Part shown: piece by piece, positions 32,717-41,467 of the stretch
How the letters are laid out: each line of letters begins with the position of its first letter
Numbering within the stretch: position 1 is the stretch's first letter
The notes under the pieces: model-generated
What the model saw: only the letters and a program-made list of their open reading frames with translations
What the model was told of the DNA's origin: nothing
Database searches by the model: none
Made by a program: the position numbers and the translations under genes
NCBI GenBank assembly: GCA_031400775.1
Contig: JANNQN010000039.1
Coordinates: forward strand, 1 to 46,325
Source: PALSA-1355 sp031400775
GTDB lineage: Bacteria > Planctomycetota > Planctomycetia > Pirellulales > PALSA-1355
Direction: 5' to 3'
Length of the DNA stretch: 46,325 nt

Positions 32717-33661
32717 ATGGGTCGTCCGAAGATCAGTATTATTGGCGCCGGCAACGTCGGCGCTACCACTGCGCATTGGTGCGCGGCCGCCGAATTGGGC
32801 GACATCGTGCTCTTGGATATTCCACAAGTCGGCGACATGCCCAAGGGCAAGGCGCTGGACCTGATGCAAGCGTCGCCGATCGTGGGCTTCGACTCGCGTA
32901 TCATCGGCACCAACGACTATGCCGACACGGTCGGCAGCCAGGTGGTGGTGATCACCGCCGGCATTGCTCGCAAGCCCGGCATGAGCCGCGACGATCTGTT
33001 GAGCACGAATGCCAAAATCGTCGGTTCGGTCGCCGAACAGATCAAGACCACGAGCCCCGAGGCGATCCTCATCGTGGTCAGCAATCCGTTGGACGCCATG
33101 GTGCAACGCGTGCTGGCGGTGAGCGGATTTCCGTCCCGCCGCGTGCTGGGCCAGGCCGGCGTGTTGGACACGGCCCGCTATCGCACTTTTTTGTCGATCG
33201 AGCTGGGCGTCAGCGTGGAGGATATCCAGGCGCTATTGATGGGCGGACACGGCGATACGATGGTGCCGATGCCCAGTTGCACGTCGGTGGGCGGCATTCC
33301 CGTCACGCGATTGATCGACCAAAAGCGGCTCGACGAGATCGTGGCCCGCACTCGGGCCGGGGGCGCCGAGATCGTGGGGCTGCTCAAAACGGGTAGCGCG
33401 TATTACGCGCCGGCCGCGGCCACGACGCAAATGGTCGAGGCCATCATCCGCGACAAAAAGCGGCTCATTCCCTGCGCCGCATACTGCGACAAGGAATACG
33501 GCGTGGGCGGTTACTATGTGGGCGTGCCGATCATTTTGGGCGCCGGCGGCGTCGAGAAGATCATCGAGCTGGAGCTCACGGCGCAGGAGCGAGCCGATTT
33601 CCAGAAGAGCATTTCAGCGGTCAAGGAACTCGTGGCGGCGATGAACTCGCTGCCTTTGTAA
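32717..33661 (+). CDS. mdh: Malate dehydrogenase (LDH-like type)
   Basis: 314 residues. NAD-binding GAGNVGATT (10-18) and Asp34 at the end of the second strand favour NAD. ARKPGMSR carries Arg85 and Arg91; the Arg at the specificity loop marks malate rather than lactate dehydrogenase. Asn123 in VSNPLD and the catalytic His178 in GGHGDTMVP are present. It interconverts malate and oxaloacetate in the TCA cycle. I start at ATG 32717 because GRPKISIIGAG follows directly; an upstream in-frame start at 32678 adds 13 unconserved residues. It stands alone between a divergent gene and the amidase gene. Confidence 0.95.
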   Translation: MGRPKISIIGAGNVGATTAHWCAAAELGDIVLLDIPQVGDMPKGKALDLMQASPIVGFDSRIIGTNDYADTVGSQVVVITAGIARKPGMSRDDLLSTNAKIVGSVAEQIKTTSPEAILIVVSNPLDAMVQRVLAVSGFPSRRVLGQAGVLDTARYRTFLSIELGVSVEDIQALLMGGHGDTMVPMPSCTSVGGIPVTRLIDQKRLDEIVARTRAGGAEIVGLLKTGSAYYAPAAATTQMVEAIIRDKKRLIPCAAYCDKEYGVGGYYVGVPIILGAGGVEKIIELELTAQERADFQKSISAVKELVAAMNSLPL

Positions 33662-33852
33662 GACCGCTTCCGATCCTTTCTCCCAGGCAAAATCGCGTTT
33701 CATCAGACAGCCCTCCACGGCGGCAGCGTCGAACGAAAAAACATCGCACCCTGCTGACAACGAACGACAGAGGGCCGGCATGCTGGCGCGACGGCTACGC
33801 GACATGCAAAAGTCATACCCCGCACAACATTATCGCGCCGGCGGCCTTGCCG

Positions 33853-33882
33853 TTGACATTTTGGAACCGCCTGGAGTAAAGT
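33853..33882 (+). promoter_or_regulatory. Sigma-70-type promoter candidate for the amidase gene
   Basis: A perfect TTGACA (33853-33858), an 18-base spacer and TAAAGT (33877-33882). The predicted start near 33890 is about 20 bases before ATG 33909, which rules against the longer frame beginning at 33780. Confidence 0.55.
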
Positions 33883-33908
33883 CCGCAACTTGTCGGCGGC
33901 GTCGATTG

Positions 33909-34640
33909 ATGCGACGATTTTTGCAACTTGGAGCTGGCCGATCGTGCCGGGCGCGTGTGAGCGGGTTGAGGCGAAACGTTCGAGTGGTGTTCTTCACGAG
34001 TCTCGCCATGCTGCTAATCAGTGCCCTCATCGCCGGCCAGGCCTGCGGAGATTCCGCGGTGTCGCCCGCTGCGAATTCGCCGGCGGCAGGCATTGCGAAC
34101 GCGCCGGCGGCGGGCATTTCCTCCCACGCGGTGGTTGTCCCCCAGCCCGCGCTGCAAGAGCGCGACTGGAAGACCATCGTGCTGCATCACTCGGCCACGC
34201 GTGGCGGCGACGTTGCCACGATCGATACCGAGCACCGCAAGCATCGCGACCGCTCCGGAAATCCTTGGCTGGGAATCGGCTACCACTTTGTCGTGGGCAA
34301 CGGCCAGAAGATGGCCGACGGCGAGGTGCAGGCCACGTTTCGTTGGCACAAACAGTTGCCCGGCGCGCATGCCGGCAATCGCGACCATAACGACAACGGC
34401 ATTGGCATTTGCCTGATCGGCAACTTCGATCAGGCGCCGCCGACCGATCGGCAAGTGGCTGCCGTGCGCGGACTGGTCAAGTCGCTGGCCGAGCGCTACG
34501 TCATTTCGCGCGACGGCCTGGTTAGGCACTCCGACGTGCAAGCCACGCTCTGTCCCGGAAAGCTGTTTCCCTGGGAACCCGTGCGCTCTGAGCTCGTGGC
34601 TCGGCAGCAGACTTTGAAAGAGCAGACCTTGAAAAACTAA
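33909..34640 (+). CDS. N-acetylmuramoyl-L-alanine amidase-like protein (amidase_2/PGRP fold)
   Basis: 243 residues from ATG 33909. A hydrophobic segment (VVFFTSLAMLLISALIAG, about 26-43) after a basic N-terminus is a signal or anchor. The catalytic domain has TIVLHHSATRGG with a zinc-binding His, GIGYHFVVGNG, and RHSDVQATLCPGKLFPW, where His and Cys are the other usual zinc ligands of the amidase_2 fold. GNRDHNDNGIGICLIGNF is typical too. It probably cuts the amide bond between MurNAc and L-Ala in peptidoglycan, in the periplasm. A GC-rich inverted repeat follows the stop but has no T-tract. Confidence 0.87.
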   Translation: MRRFLQLGAGRSCRARVSGLRRNVRVVFFTSLAMLLISALIAGQACGDSAVSPAANSPAAGIANAPAAGISSHAVVVPQPALQERDWKTIVLHHSATRGGDVATIDTEHRKHRDRSGNPWLGIGYHFVVGNGQKMADGEVQATFRWHKQLPGAHAGNRDHNDNGIGICLIGNFDQAPPTDRQVAAVRGLVKSLAERYVISRDGLVRHSDVQATLCPGKLFPWEPVRSELVARQQTLKEQTLKN

Positions 34641-34700
34641 AGGCCGCGCACAACTGCGGCCGGCGTGTTTCGACAATTATCACCCCCACGTAAGAGCGAA

Positions 34701-35474
34701 ATGAATCGTATTCAAAATCTGATTGAAGACGAACAGGCCACTATTTTACGATCCGCGGCATGCGTCGCCGAAATGGCCGGCGATGGCGATGGGGAACACG
34801 AGCAGACGCATTGTATTTTCACGCCCATGCACTACGAGCGCAACTATGCCTATCCGCTCGTCGTGTGGTTGCACGGGCCGGACGACGACGAGCGGCAAGT
34901 CACTCGGGTGATGCCTCTGGTCAGCACGCGCAACTATGTCGGAGTGGGCACGCGGGGCACGGTGCCTTCGCGACATGCTCCCGACGCCTACAACTGGTCG
35001 CAAACCTCGCGGCACATTGCGCTGGCCGAGCACCGTGTCGTGTCGGCCGTGGCCGCGGCGCGGCGCTGGTTGAACGTCGCACCCCATCGCGTGTTCCTGG
35101 CCGGATACGGCTCGGGCGGCACGATGGCCTTGCGGATTGGTCTCAATCAGCCCAGCGCGTTCGCCGGCGCGCTGTCGATTGGCGGGCCGTTTCCCAGCAC
35201 GCTCAGACCTTTGTCGCAATTGCACGAGGCGCGGGAATTGAAAATCTTCATGACCACGGCGCGCGATAGTCAGGAATATCCCCAGGCCGAAGTCTGCCGG
35301 CACTTGCGGCTGTTTCACGCGGCCGGAATGTCGGTCGATCTGCGCCAGTATCCCTGCGGCGACGAGTTGACGACCAATATGCTGTCGGACATGGACCGCT
35401 GGATCATGCGGCAGTTTATCGAGACCGCGCCGGCGCTGCGGGATCAGGCCAGCCACCGTTCCAGCGGCTCGTAG
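34701..35474 (+). CDS. Alpha/beta-hydrolase (esterase-like) protein, probable pseudoenzyme
   Basis: 257 residues. YPLVVWLHGPDDDERQ (51-66) is the oxyanion-side strand of phospholipase/carboxylesterase-type hydrolases. The nucleophile elbow reads LAGYGSGGTMAL (133-144), which aligns without gaps to LAGFSQGGTMAL and puts Gly137 in the Ser position, with Ser138 shifted by one. Asp189 (TARDSQEYP) fits the acid. The catalytic His motif GHEL is GDEL here, so Asp221 replaces His. Two of three catalytic residues thus look lost. I start at ATG 34701; an upstream start at 34665 is possible. Function may be regulatory or binding. No partner is evident. Confidence 0.7.
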   Translation: MNRIQNLIEDEQATILRSAACVAEMAGDGDGEHEQTHCIFTPMHYERNYAYPLVVWLHGPDDDERQVTRVMPLVSTRNYVGVGTRGTVPSRHAPDAYNWSQTSRHIALAEHRVVSAVAAARRWLNVAPHRVFLAGYGSGGTMALRIGLNQPSAFAGALSIGGPFPSTLRPLSQLHEARELKIFMTTARDSQEYPQAEVCRHLRLFHAAGMSVDLRQYPCGDELTTNMLSDMDRWIMRQFIETAPALRDQASHRSSGS

Positions 35475-35543
35475 GGGCAATGCGGCTCTTGAATTAAGTG
35501 CGCATTGCCGGCGAATCGCGCTCGCTAGCACGCTCAAAACCCG

Positions 35544-35572
35544 TTGACCCTCCCCGCCGTTTCCAGTACAAG
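35544..35572 (+). promoter_or_regulatory. Promoter candidate before the flagellar-type block
   Basis: TTGACC (35544-35549), a 17-base spacer and TACAAG (35567-35572), about 190 bases before the ATPase-like gene. It looks like a sigma-70 site; I found no convincing sigma-28 or sigma-54 site here. Confidence 0.35.
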
Positions 35573-35763
35573 GGCCCCCGCTTTTCCACCCATCGCACAT
35601 GCGAAGGGCTAAAGTGCCGTCGTTCTGACGGTCGTTCGCTTAGGTGGCCGTTTCTTTCGTCAAATCGCTGGCGCGCGCAAGGATGGCGGATCGCGCGCAG
35701 GCGGCGTCTCCCACGGACATTGTCCGCCGGATCCGATTCGACTCGAAATTACCGGAGGGTTGC

Positions 35764-36273
35764 ATGGACGCTCCCGATTCCTATCCCGGCGCTGAGTTGT
35801 TTGCACGTGCCCCCAATTACCAATGGCTGAACGTGCGTCAGATCGTGGACGAAGTGTGCTCGTCGCTGACGCGTCGATTCGTCGAGCAGCGCATCGAATC
35901 CGTCACCGACATGCCCCGGTACGTGGCGGCCCAGGCCGACCGCGAGATGTTGCGCGCGGCGGTCTTGAACCTGGCCACGAATGCCGTCGAGGCCATGCCT
36001 CGAGGCGGCCGACTGGTCGTCACGTCCTATATCGGTCGTAATGGACTGGAGTTGGAGATCGCCGACAGCGGCCCGGGCTTGAGCGACGAAGCGCGTCGGC
36101 GGGCCTTCGAACCGTACTACACCACCAAGCGGGATAAGACCGGCGTGGGGTTGGCGGTCGTGCTCGGGATCGCCCGAGCGCACGGCGGCGACGTCGTAGC
36201 CGCGAATTGTCCCGAAGGCGGCGCTGCGTTCACTTTGCGATTTCCTCCGACCGTTTCCCGGGCGGCGGCCTGA
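35764..36273 (+). CDS. Histidine-kinase-type ATPase domain protein without H-box
   Basis: 169 residues from ATG 35764, chosen because GGAGGG lies four bases upstream; a GTG at 35644 would add 40 unconserved residues. The HATPase_c fold is clear: N-box LNLATNAVEAM (Asn73), G1 box DSGPGLS (101-107) and G2 box TGVGLAVV (126-133), with FEPYYTTK before it. There is no dimerisation domain with a phospho-accepting His in either version, so it may act as an ATPase partner, an anti-sigma-like kinase or a kinase working on another protein. It lies 68 bases before fliF on the same strand. Confidence 0.8.
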   Translation: MDAPDSYPGAELFARAPNYQWLNVRQIVDEVCSSLTRRFVEQRIESVTDMPRYVAAQADREMLRAAVLNLATNAVEAMPRGGRLVVTSYIGRNGLELEIADSGPGLSDEARRRAFEPYYTTKRDKTGVGLAVVLGIARAHGGDVVAANCPEGGAAFTLRFPPTVSRAAA

Positions 36274-36341
36274 CAATCAAGGCGCTTGCCGCGGCACTGC
36301 GACAGTGCTTCGCTCAAGTTGCCGCGTGAGAGGTTCCACGG

Positions 36342-37895
36342 ATGGAATTGCTCCATAAAACCTACGCTCAGTTGGCCGACGTCGTTAAAGCGATGACGCC
36401 CGGCGCGCGCCTTGCCGCCGCGGCGGTGCTGACGGTCGTGCTCGCGAGTCTGGGCTATCTGCTGAACCAGCAAGTCTCTCCGCAGCAGACGTATCTACTA
36501 GGCGGCGAGATGTTTTCCACCAGCCAGCTTCGCGAAATGCAAATGGCCCTGGGCAAGGCCGGGCTCGAAGCCACGGTCGAGGGCGCGCGCATCAAGGTCC
36601 CGCGCGGCCAGGAATCCAAATACATGGCGGCGCTGGCCGAGTCGGGCGCGCTGCCCGACTTCGGCGGCTACTTGAAGAAGGCGGTCAACGGCAACGGCTT
36701 CATGGCCTACGGTCCGCAGCAGGAAGCCCGCACGAAAATCGCTATCCAGAGCGAGTTGCAACTCGTGATCAGCGAGATGAAGGGAATTGAAAGCGCCTCC
36801 GTGCTCATCGCTCAGGAGAGCCGCCGCGGCTTTCGCGAGGCCAATATCGTGACCGCCTCGGTGGGCGTTCGGCCTGACGGCGCCGGCAGCCTGGACGAGC
36901 AAACCGTAGCCGCTATTCGTTCGTACGTGGCCAGCGCCTGGGCCGGACTCAAGCCCGAGGCCGTGACCGTCGTCGACCTGAGCGGCCGGCGGTTGTTTCC
37001 GGGCACGGGCGGCGGTGAATCGAAGCCCGGCGCCGTGGTCGGCAGCTACGCTCAGAACAAAAAGCAATTGGAACTTGATTGGCAGGAGAAAATCGAACGG
37101 CTCTTGGCGCCGATGGTGGCCGGGGCCCTGGTGACAACCAACGTGGAGCTCGATCCCGAAGTGTCGAACGAGGAGAAGTCTACTCAAATCACGGGGCCCG
37201 CTCGCGAGGGCCAATCGCCGTCCGCCGCGCCGACCACCGAGAAGCGGATCGTTCGCGAAGGCCGCACGCCGAAGCGCGTAACTGTTTCAGTGCAGATTCC
37301 CAATACGTATTACGAAGAGATTTGGCGCAAGCAGCGTCCTCCGGTGGTCGGCGGCTACCGTTGCGAACCGGATGCCCAGGCGCTGGCAGAGATCGAGAGC
37401 GCGGAGAAGAAGAAAATCGAAACCGCGATCCTGCCCCTGTTGGGCAATCATGAGCTGGCTGCCGGCCAGTCGTCGCAGGTCGCGGTCACGACTTTCGATC
37501 CTGCCATCGTGTCGCCGCTCTCGCCGCCGACGTTTCGCGAGACCGCGATCGCTTGGCTGGGTCAGAATTGGAACACGGTGGGACTCGGCTGCCTGGCATT
37601 GGTGGGCCTGTTCTTGCTGCGGTCGATGATGAAGTCGCTGCCCGCCGCTGCTCCTCGGAAGCCGACAATCGCCAGAGAAGCTCCTCCGCCCATGCCACCG
37701 CGACCGCGGGCCGTCTTTTCCGAAGAAGAGGAAATCGATCGCCGAGCGGCAACGACCCGCACTTCGGCCCCCGAGGGCCTGCGTCGCCGGGCGACGGCCG
37801 CCGCCACGCTGCGCGACGAGCTCGGCGACGTGGTCCGCGAGCATCCCGATTCGGCCGTGAATTTATTACGCACCTGGATCGGAAACGCGAGTTAG
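36342..37895 (+). CDS. fliF: Flagellar M-ring protein FliF
   Basis: 517 residues. First membrane helix about 25-43 (LAAAAVLTVVLASLGYLLN); then the ring-building motifs YLLGGEMFSTSQLREMQMALGKAGLEATVEG and SEMKGIESASVLIAQESRRGF, and EAVTVVDLSGRRLFPGTG. Second membrane helix about 405-425 (NTVGLGCLALVGLFLLRSM), followed by a C-terminal FliG-binding tail. FliF forms the MS ring in the inner membrane around the export gate. It begins the flagellar-type operon. Confidence 0.92.
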   Translation: MELLHKTYAQLADVVKAMTPGARLAAAAVLTVVLASLGYLLNQQVSPQQTYLLGGEMFSTSQLREMQMALGKAGLEATVEGARIKVPRGQESKYMAALAESGALPDFGGYLKKAVNGNGFMAYGPQQEARTKIAIQSELQLVISEMKGIESASVLIAQESRRGFREANIVTASVGVRPDGAGSLDEQTVAAIRSYVASAWAGLKPEAVTVVDLSGRRLFPGTGGGESKPGAVVGSYAQNKKQLELDWQEKIERLLAPMVAGALVTTNVELDPEVSNEEKSTQITGPAREGQSPSAAPTTEKRIVREGRTPKRVTVSVQIPNTYYEEIWRKQRPPVVGGYRCEPDAQALAEIESAEKKKIETAILPLLGNHELAAGQSSQVAVTTFDPAIVSPLSPPTFRETAIAWLGQNWNTVGLGCLALVGLFLLRSMMKSLPAAAPRKPTIAREAPPPMPPRPRAVFSEEEEIDRRAATTRTSAPEGLRRRATAAATLRDELGDVVREHPDSAVNLLRTWIGNAS

Positions 37896-37900
37896 TTGGC

Positions 37901-38917
37901 ATGAAAGACACTCGCCGCAATTTGCGCAAAGCAGCCATGCTCGTGGCCAGCCTCGACGAGAGCAACGCTGAAGCCTTGTTGGCGCAGATGACCCCCGCCC
38001 AGGCCGAGGCCGTGAAGCGCGCCATCGAAATACTGGGACCGATCGACGCGGCCGAGCAGCACGACGTCATCGAGGAGTTCTTTCGCGTCGGTCCATTGGT
38101 GCCCGGCAAACAACCCTCGGGCATCGAGCTCGACGACCGGCTGCCAAAAAATCTTTCCATTTCGCGACCGGGCGAAGGGGCGGTGTCCGCCGGGGCGACG
38201 TCCGACGGGCCGCCGTTTCGTTTTCTGTACGAGGCTCCGGCACATGCGCTGACGCCGTTTCTGGAACGCGAACACCCGCAGACCGTGGCCGTGGTCGTTT
38301 CGCACCTGCCTGCCGAGCGGGCTGCCGAGGTTCTGGCGGGCCTCTCGGGTGAGTTGCAAATCGAAGTCGCCCGCCGCTTGATCGATCTGGACGAGGCCGA
38401 TCCCGAGACACTGCGCGAGGTCGAGCAAGGTCTGGAAGCGTGGCTCGGGCAGCAAGTGCGCGGCGACCGACGGCGCACCGCCGGACTGGCCGCCTTGAAC
38501 AACATTCTGAGCGCCGCCACGCCTCAGACCAAGCAGCACATTCTTGCAAACCTGAGCCGCCACGATCACCAATTGGCCGCTCAACTCAAGGGCCCTCAAA
38601 CGCCGGCCATGACGTTTGCCGAAATCGAACAGTTGGATTCCGCGGCCTTGTCGGTTGTTTTGAGTCACGCTTCGCGGGAGTTGCTGGTGCTGGCCCTGGC
38701 TGGCTCCGGCTTGGGCTTCGCCGAGCGCGTTTTCGAATTGTGTCAGCCGGTGGAAGCCGCAGCGCTGACCGAGGCGTTGCGCAACTTGGGGCCGACGCGA
38801 TTGAGCGACGTCGAACAGGCACAACGCGAACTGGCCGAGTTGGCGAGTCAATTGGAAGTCCGCGGCGAGATCGTCCCGGCCGCCGCCGGCCGGGGTCGCC
38901 TGAGTCTGGCGGTCTGA
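37901..38917 (+). CDS. fliG: Flagellar motor switch protein FliG with altered torque helix
   Basis: 338 residues from ATG 37901, five bases after the fliF stop; the open frame extends upstream into fliF but is unconserved. Three FliG domains are visible: N-terminal KAAMLVASLDESNAEALLAQMTP, the middle EHPQT motif (124-128) and a C-terminal domain ending LGPTRLSDVEQAQREL. Gap-free alignment with E. coli puts Ala267 at K264, Val284 at R281, Glu291 at D288, Ala292 at D289 and Arg300 at R297. Most stator-facing charges are therefore missing. It probably still builds the C-ring on FliF. Confidence 0.88.
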   Translation: MKDTRRNLRKAAMLVASLDESNAEALLAQMTPAQAEAVKRAIEILGPIDAAEQHDVIEEFFRVGPLVPGKQPSGIELDDRLPKNLSISRPGEGAVSAGATSDGPPFRFLYEAPAHALTPFLEREHPQTVAVVVSHLPAERAAEVLAGLSGELQIEVARRLIDLDEADPETLREVEQGLEAWLGQQVRGDRRRTAGLAALNNILSAATPQTKQHILANLSRHDHQLAAQLKGPQTPAMTFAEIEQLDSAALSVVLSHASRELLVLALAGSGLGFAERVFELCQPVEAAALTEALRNLGPTRLSDVEQAQRELAELASQLEVRGEIVPAAAGRGRLSLAV

Positions 38918-38982
38918 TCGATCGAGCCTTCGAGTCGCGCGCTAGCGCCTTGCAACCAATTATCTGTCCGGAACAATTTGTC

Positions 38983-39636
38983 ATGGCGACCGTAATCAAA
39001 GCCGCGAGCCCCGATTGTGCCGCCAGCGCGCGGGCGTTCGCGTTCGACGATCTTGGCGACAGCTCAGCCGAGTACCTGGATCGCGTGCGACGGCAGGCCG
39101 CCGAGATCCTGGCGGGCGCCGAGCAAGAGGCGATCGCAATTCGTCGTCAGGCCGAAGATCAGTGTCGCGCCGCCGCGCTCGAAGCGGCCGACGAAGTGTT
39201 GGAAGAAAAAGTCGGCCAGCGAATAGTCTCGCTTGCTGCGGCGCTCAACCAGGCTATTGAACGCATCGAAACGGCGCGGGCCGAATGGCTCAGTCATTGG
39301 GAACGAACCGCCGTCCGCGTCGCCACGAGCATCGCTAGCCGCGTGATCCGTCGCGAAGTGGAGCGCACGCCCGAAATCACTTTAGCGCTCGTGCGCGAGG
39401 CGCTCGAACTGGCCGCCGGCAGTGCCGACGTCCAGCTTCGATTGCACCCGCGGGATTTGTCGGCGCTCGGACCGCACGTCGCGCAGTTGGCCGCCGAGCT
39501 TGCGCGGCTGGGAAAGCCCGAAATCGTCGCCGATGCGAGCATCGAGCCGGGCGGTTGCCGGATCGACACGCGCCACGGATCGATCGATCAGCAGTTTGCC
39601 GCTCAATTGGCGCGGATCGAACAAGAATTGAGCTGA
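38983..39636 (+). CDS. fliH: Flagellar export ATPase regulator FliH
   Basis: 217 residues from ATG 38983. The N-terminal half is a helix rich in Ala, Glu and Gln (RVRRQAAEILAGAEQEAIAIRRQAEDQCRAAALEAADEVLEEKV), the C-terminal half has the FliH/HrpE pattern ATSIASRVIRREVERTPEITLALVREALELA and VQLRLHPRDLSAL. It binds and restrains the FliI ATPase. The long upstream open frame overlaps fliG and is not used. 65 bases separate it from fliG. Confidence 0.85.
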   Translation: MATVIKAASPDCAASARAFAFDDLGDSSAEYLDRVRRQAAEILAGAEQEAIAIRRQAEDQCRAAALEAADEVLEEKVGQRIVSLAAALNQAIERIETARAEWLSHWERTAVRVATSIASRVIRREVERTPEITLALVREALELAAGSADVQLRLHPRDLSALGPHVAQLAAELARLGKPEIVADASIEPGGCRIDTRHGSIDQQFAAQLARIEQELS

Positions 39637-39667
39637 CCCGATCACGGCCAAACCGCCAAGAGCCACC

Positions 39668-41020
39668 ATGTCCATTTCGATCGACGACCTGGCCGAATCC
39701 CTGCAAACCGTCATGCCGACGGCGCTTTGCGGCAGCGTCGTGCGCACCGCGGGCATGACGGCCGCCGTGGCCGATTTCCCCGCTCCGGTCGGCGCGCAGG
39801 TACACATCGATCGCCAGACCGGCGGTCCCGTGGCCGGCGAAGTGATCGGCTTTCGCGACGACTTGACGCTCGTTTACCTATTGGGCGAGACGAACGGTTT
39901 GCGCCGCGGCAATCGCGTGCGCCTGGTCAAGACCTCGCGCTGGTTAAGCGTTGGGCGCGAGTTGTTGGGGCGCGTCATCAACGCCGAGGGTCGGGCCATC
40001 GACGGCCGGCCGCAGCCGGCGCTCGAGCATCGCGTGGCCCTGGATCGCGCGGCGCTAGTGGCCGTGGAGCGGCCCCGCATCGACGCGCCGCTCTCGACGG
40101 GGATTCGAGCAATCGACGGCATGTTGACCTGCGGCAAGGGACAGCGGATCGGTATTTTCGCGGGCTCCGGAGTCGGCAAGAGCATCGCGCTCGGAATGAT
40201 GTCGCGGTACACGGCCGCCGACGTGAACGTCGTCGCGCTGGTGGGTGAGCGCGGGCGGGAAGTGAACGAGTTTATCCAGCGCGACTTGGGCGAGGGCTTG
40301 GCCAAGAGCGTGGTCGTCGTCGCTACCAGCGATGAGCCGGCGCTTGCGCGGGTGCGGGCCGCGTTTACCGCCACCGCCGTGGCCGAGTATTTTCGCGAAC
40401 AGGGAAAAGACGTTCTGCTGGTGATGGACTCCCTGACTCGGCTGGCGCTCGCGCAGCGCGAGATCGGGCTGGCTGCCGGCGAGCCCCCCACGACGCGCGG
40501 ATTTCCGTTCTCGGTGTTTGGCATGTTGCCCAGGCTGCTGGAACGCGCTGGCCGCACGGCGCGCGGCAGCATCACGGGATTTTATTCGGTTCTGGTCGAG
40601 GGCGACGATCCCAACGAGCCCATCAGCGATACGGTGCGCGGCCTGCTCGATGGTCATGCCTGGCTTTCGCGTAAGCTCGCGACGCGCGGGCATTATCCAG
40701 CCATCGACGTCCTGGAAAGCGTAAGCCGGCTGATGATCGAAGTGGTCGATACGACGCATCGCGCCGCGGCTCAGACGCTGCGTGAATTGATGGCGGTCTA
40801 TCGCGATCACGAGGATTTGATTTCGGTGGGAGCCTATCGCACCGGATCCAACCCGTTGGTCGACCGCGCGATTCAAATGCAAAGTGAAATCAATCGCTTT
40901 CTGCGGCAGGGTGTGGACGAGGCATCGAGCGTCTCGCAAGCCCGAGCGGCGCTACTGGCGCTTGTCGCTCGTGCCGAGCAGCTCGCGGGCAGTCCGCCGA
41001 TGTCCGGCGCTGCGAGGTAA
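39668..41020 (+). CDS. fliI: Flagellum-specific ATP synthase FliI
   Basis: 450 residues, the usual size. Walker A FAGSGVGKS (164-172), VALVGERGREVNEFI, Walker B DVLLVMDSLTR and the FliI-type GEPPTTRGFPFSVFGMLPRLLERAGR are present. An F1-like ATPase that powers type III protein export together with FliH and FliJ. The catalytic features look intact, in contrast to the changes in FlhB and FliG. Confidence 0.96.
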   Translation: MSISIDDLAESLQTVMPTALCGSVVRTAGMTAAVADFPAPVGAQVHIDRQTGGPVAGEVIGFRDDLTLVYLLGETNGLRRGNRVRLVKTSRWLSVGRELLGRVINAEGRAIDGRPQPALEHRVALDRAALVAVERPRIDAPLSTGIRAIDGMLTCGKGQRIGIFAGSGVGKSIALGMMSRYTAADVNVVALVGERGREVNEFIQRDLGEGLAKSVVVVATSDEPALARVRAAFTATAVAEYFREQGKDVLLVMDSLTRLALAQREIGLAAGEPPTTRGFPFSVFGMLPRLLERAGRTARGSITGFYSVLVEGDDPNEPISDTVRGLLDGHAWLSRKLATRGHYPAIDVLESVSRLMIEVVDTTHRAAAQTLRELMAVYRDHEDLISVGAYRTGSNPLVDRAIQMQSEINRFLRQGVDEASSVSQARAALLALVARAEQLAGSPPMSGAAR

Positions 41021-41023
41021 TCG

Positions 41024-41467
41024 ATGCCGAAGTTTCAATTCCGGTTGAAAACCCTGCTGGCGATGCACCGGTCGACGCGCCAGGAGCGGCGCGCCCAGTT
41101 GGCCGAGGGCTTGGCGGCCGAGCGCGGCCTCGAGCTGGCGCGGTCCAATGTCGAGCGCGAACTTGCCGAGCAGGGCCAATCGTCGGCAGGGTCCGCCGGT
41201 CGGAGGTCCATCGACGTCGAGCGATTGTCCGCTGCAGATCGATACCGAAAGGTACTTCGAGCGCGACTGGCTACCATGGCCCAGGATACCGCGGCACTAG
41301 CAATCGAGATCGATGCCAGGCAACAGGCGCTGGCCGCCGCCGAGCGAGAGGTCCGCGTGTTGGACAAACTGCGCGAGCGGCAACACGAGCAGTTTCGCTA
41401 CGAGCAGACGCGGCGCGAGATCAACGCGGCCGACGAGGTCGCGACGCGCGTCACGATTCGTGATTGA
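41024..41467 (+). CDS. fliJ: FliJ-like export chaperone/stalk protein
   Basis: 147 residues, four bases after fliI. Begins FQFRLKTLLAMHRSTRQERRAQLAEGLA and is one long coiled coil with high Glu, Arg and Gln, as expected for FliJ, the rotor-like stalk of the export ATPase. Primary-sequence similarity in this family is low, so the assignment rests on length, coiled coil and position after fliI. Confidence 0.82.
   Translation: MPKFQFRLKTLLAMHRSTRQERRAQLAEGLAAERGLELARSNVERELAEQGQSSAGSAGRRSIDVERLSAADRYRKVLRARLATMAQDTAALAIEIDARQQALAAAEREVRVLDKLRERQHEQFRYEQTRREINAADEVATRVTIRD

Noticed and set aside
35644..35763. GTG-initiated extension of the ATPase-like gene
   Set aside because: No good ribosome-binding site, unconserved sequence and no H-box gained; the ATG at 35764 has GGAGGG upstream.
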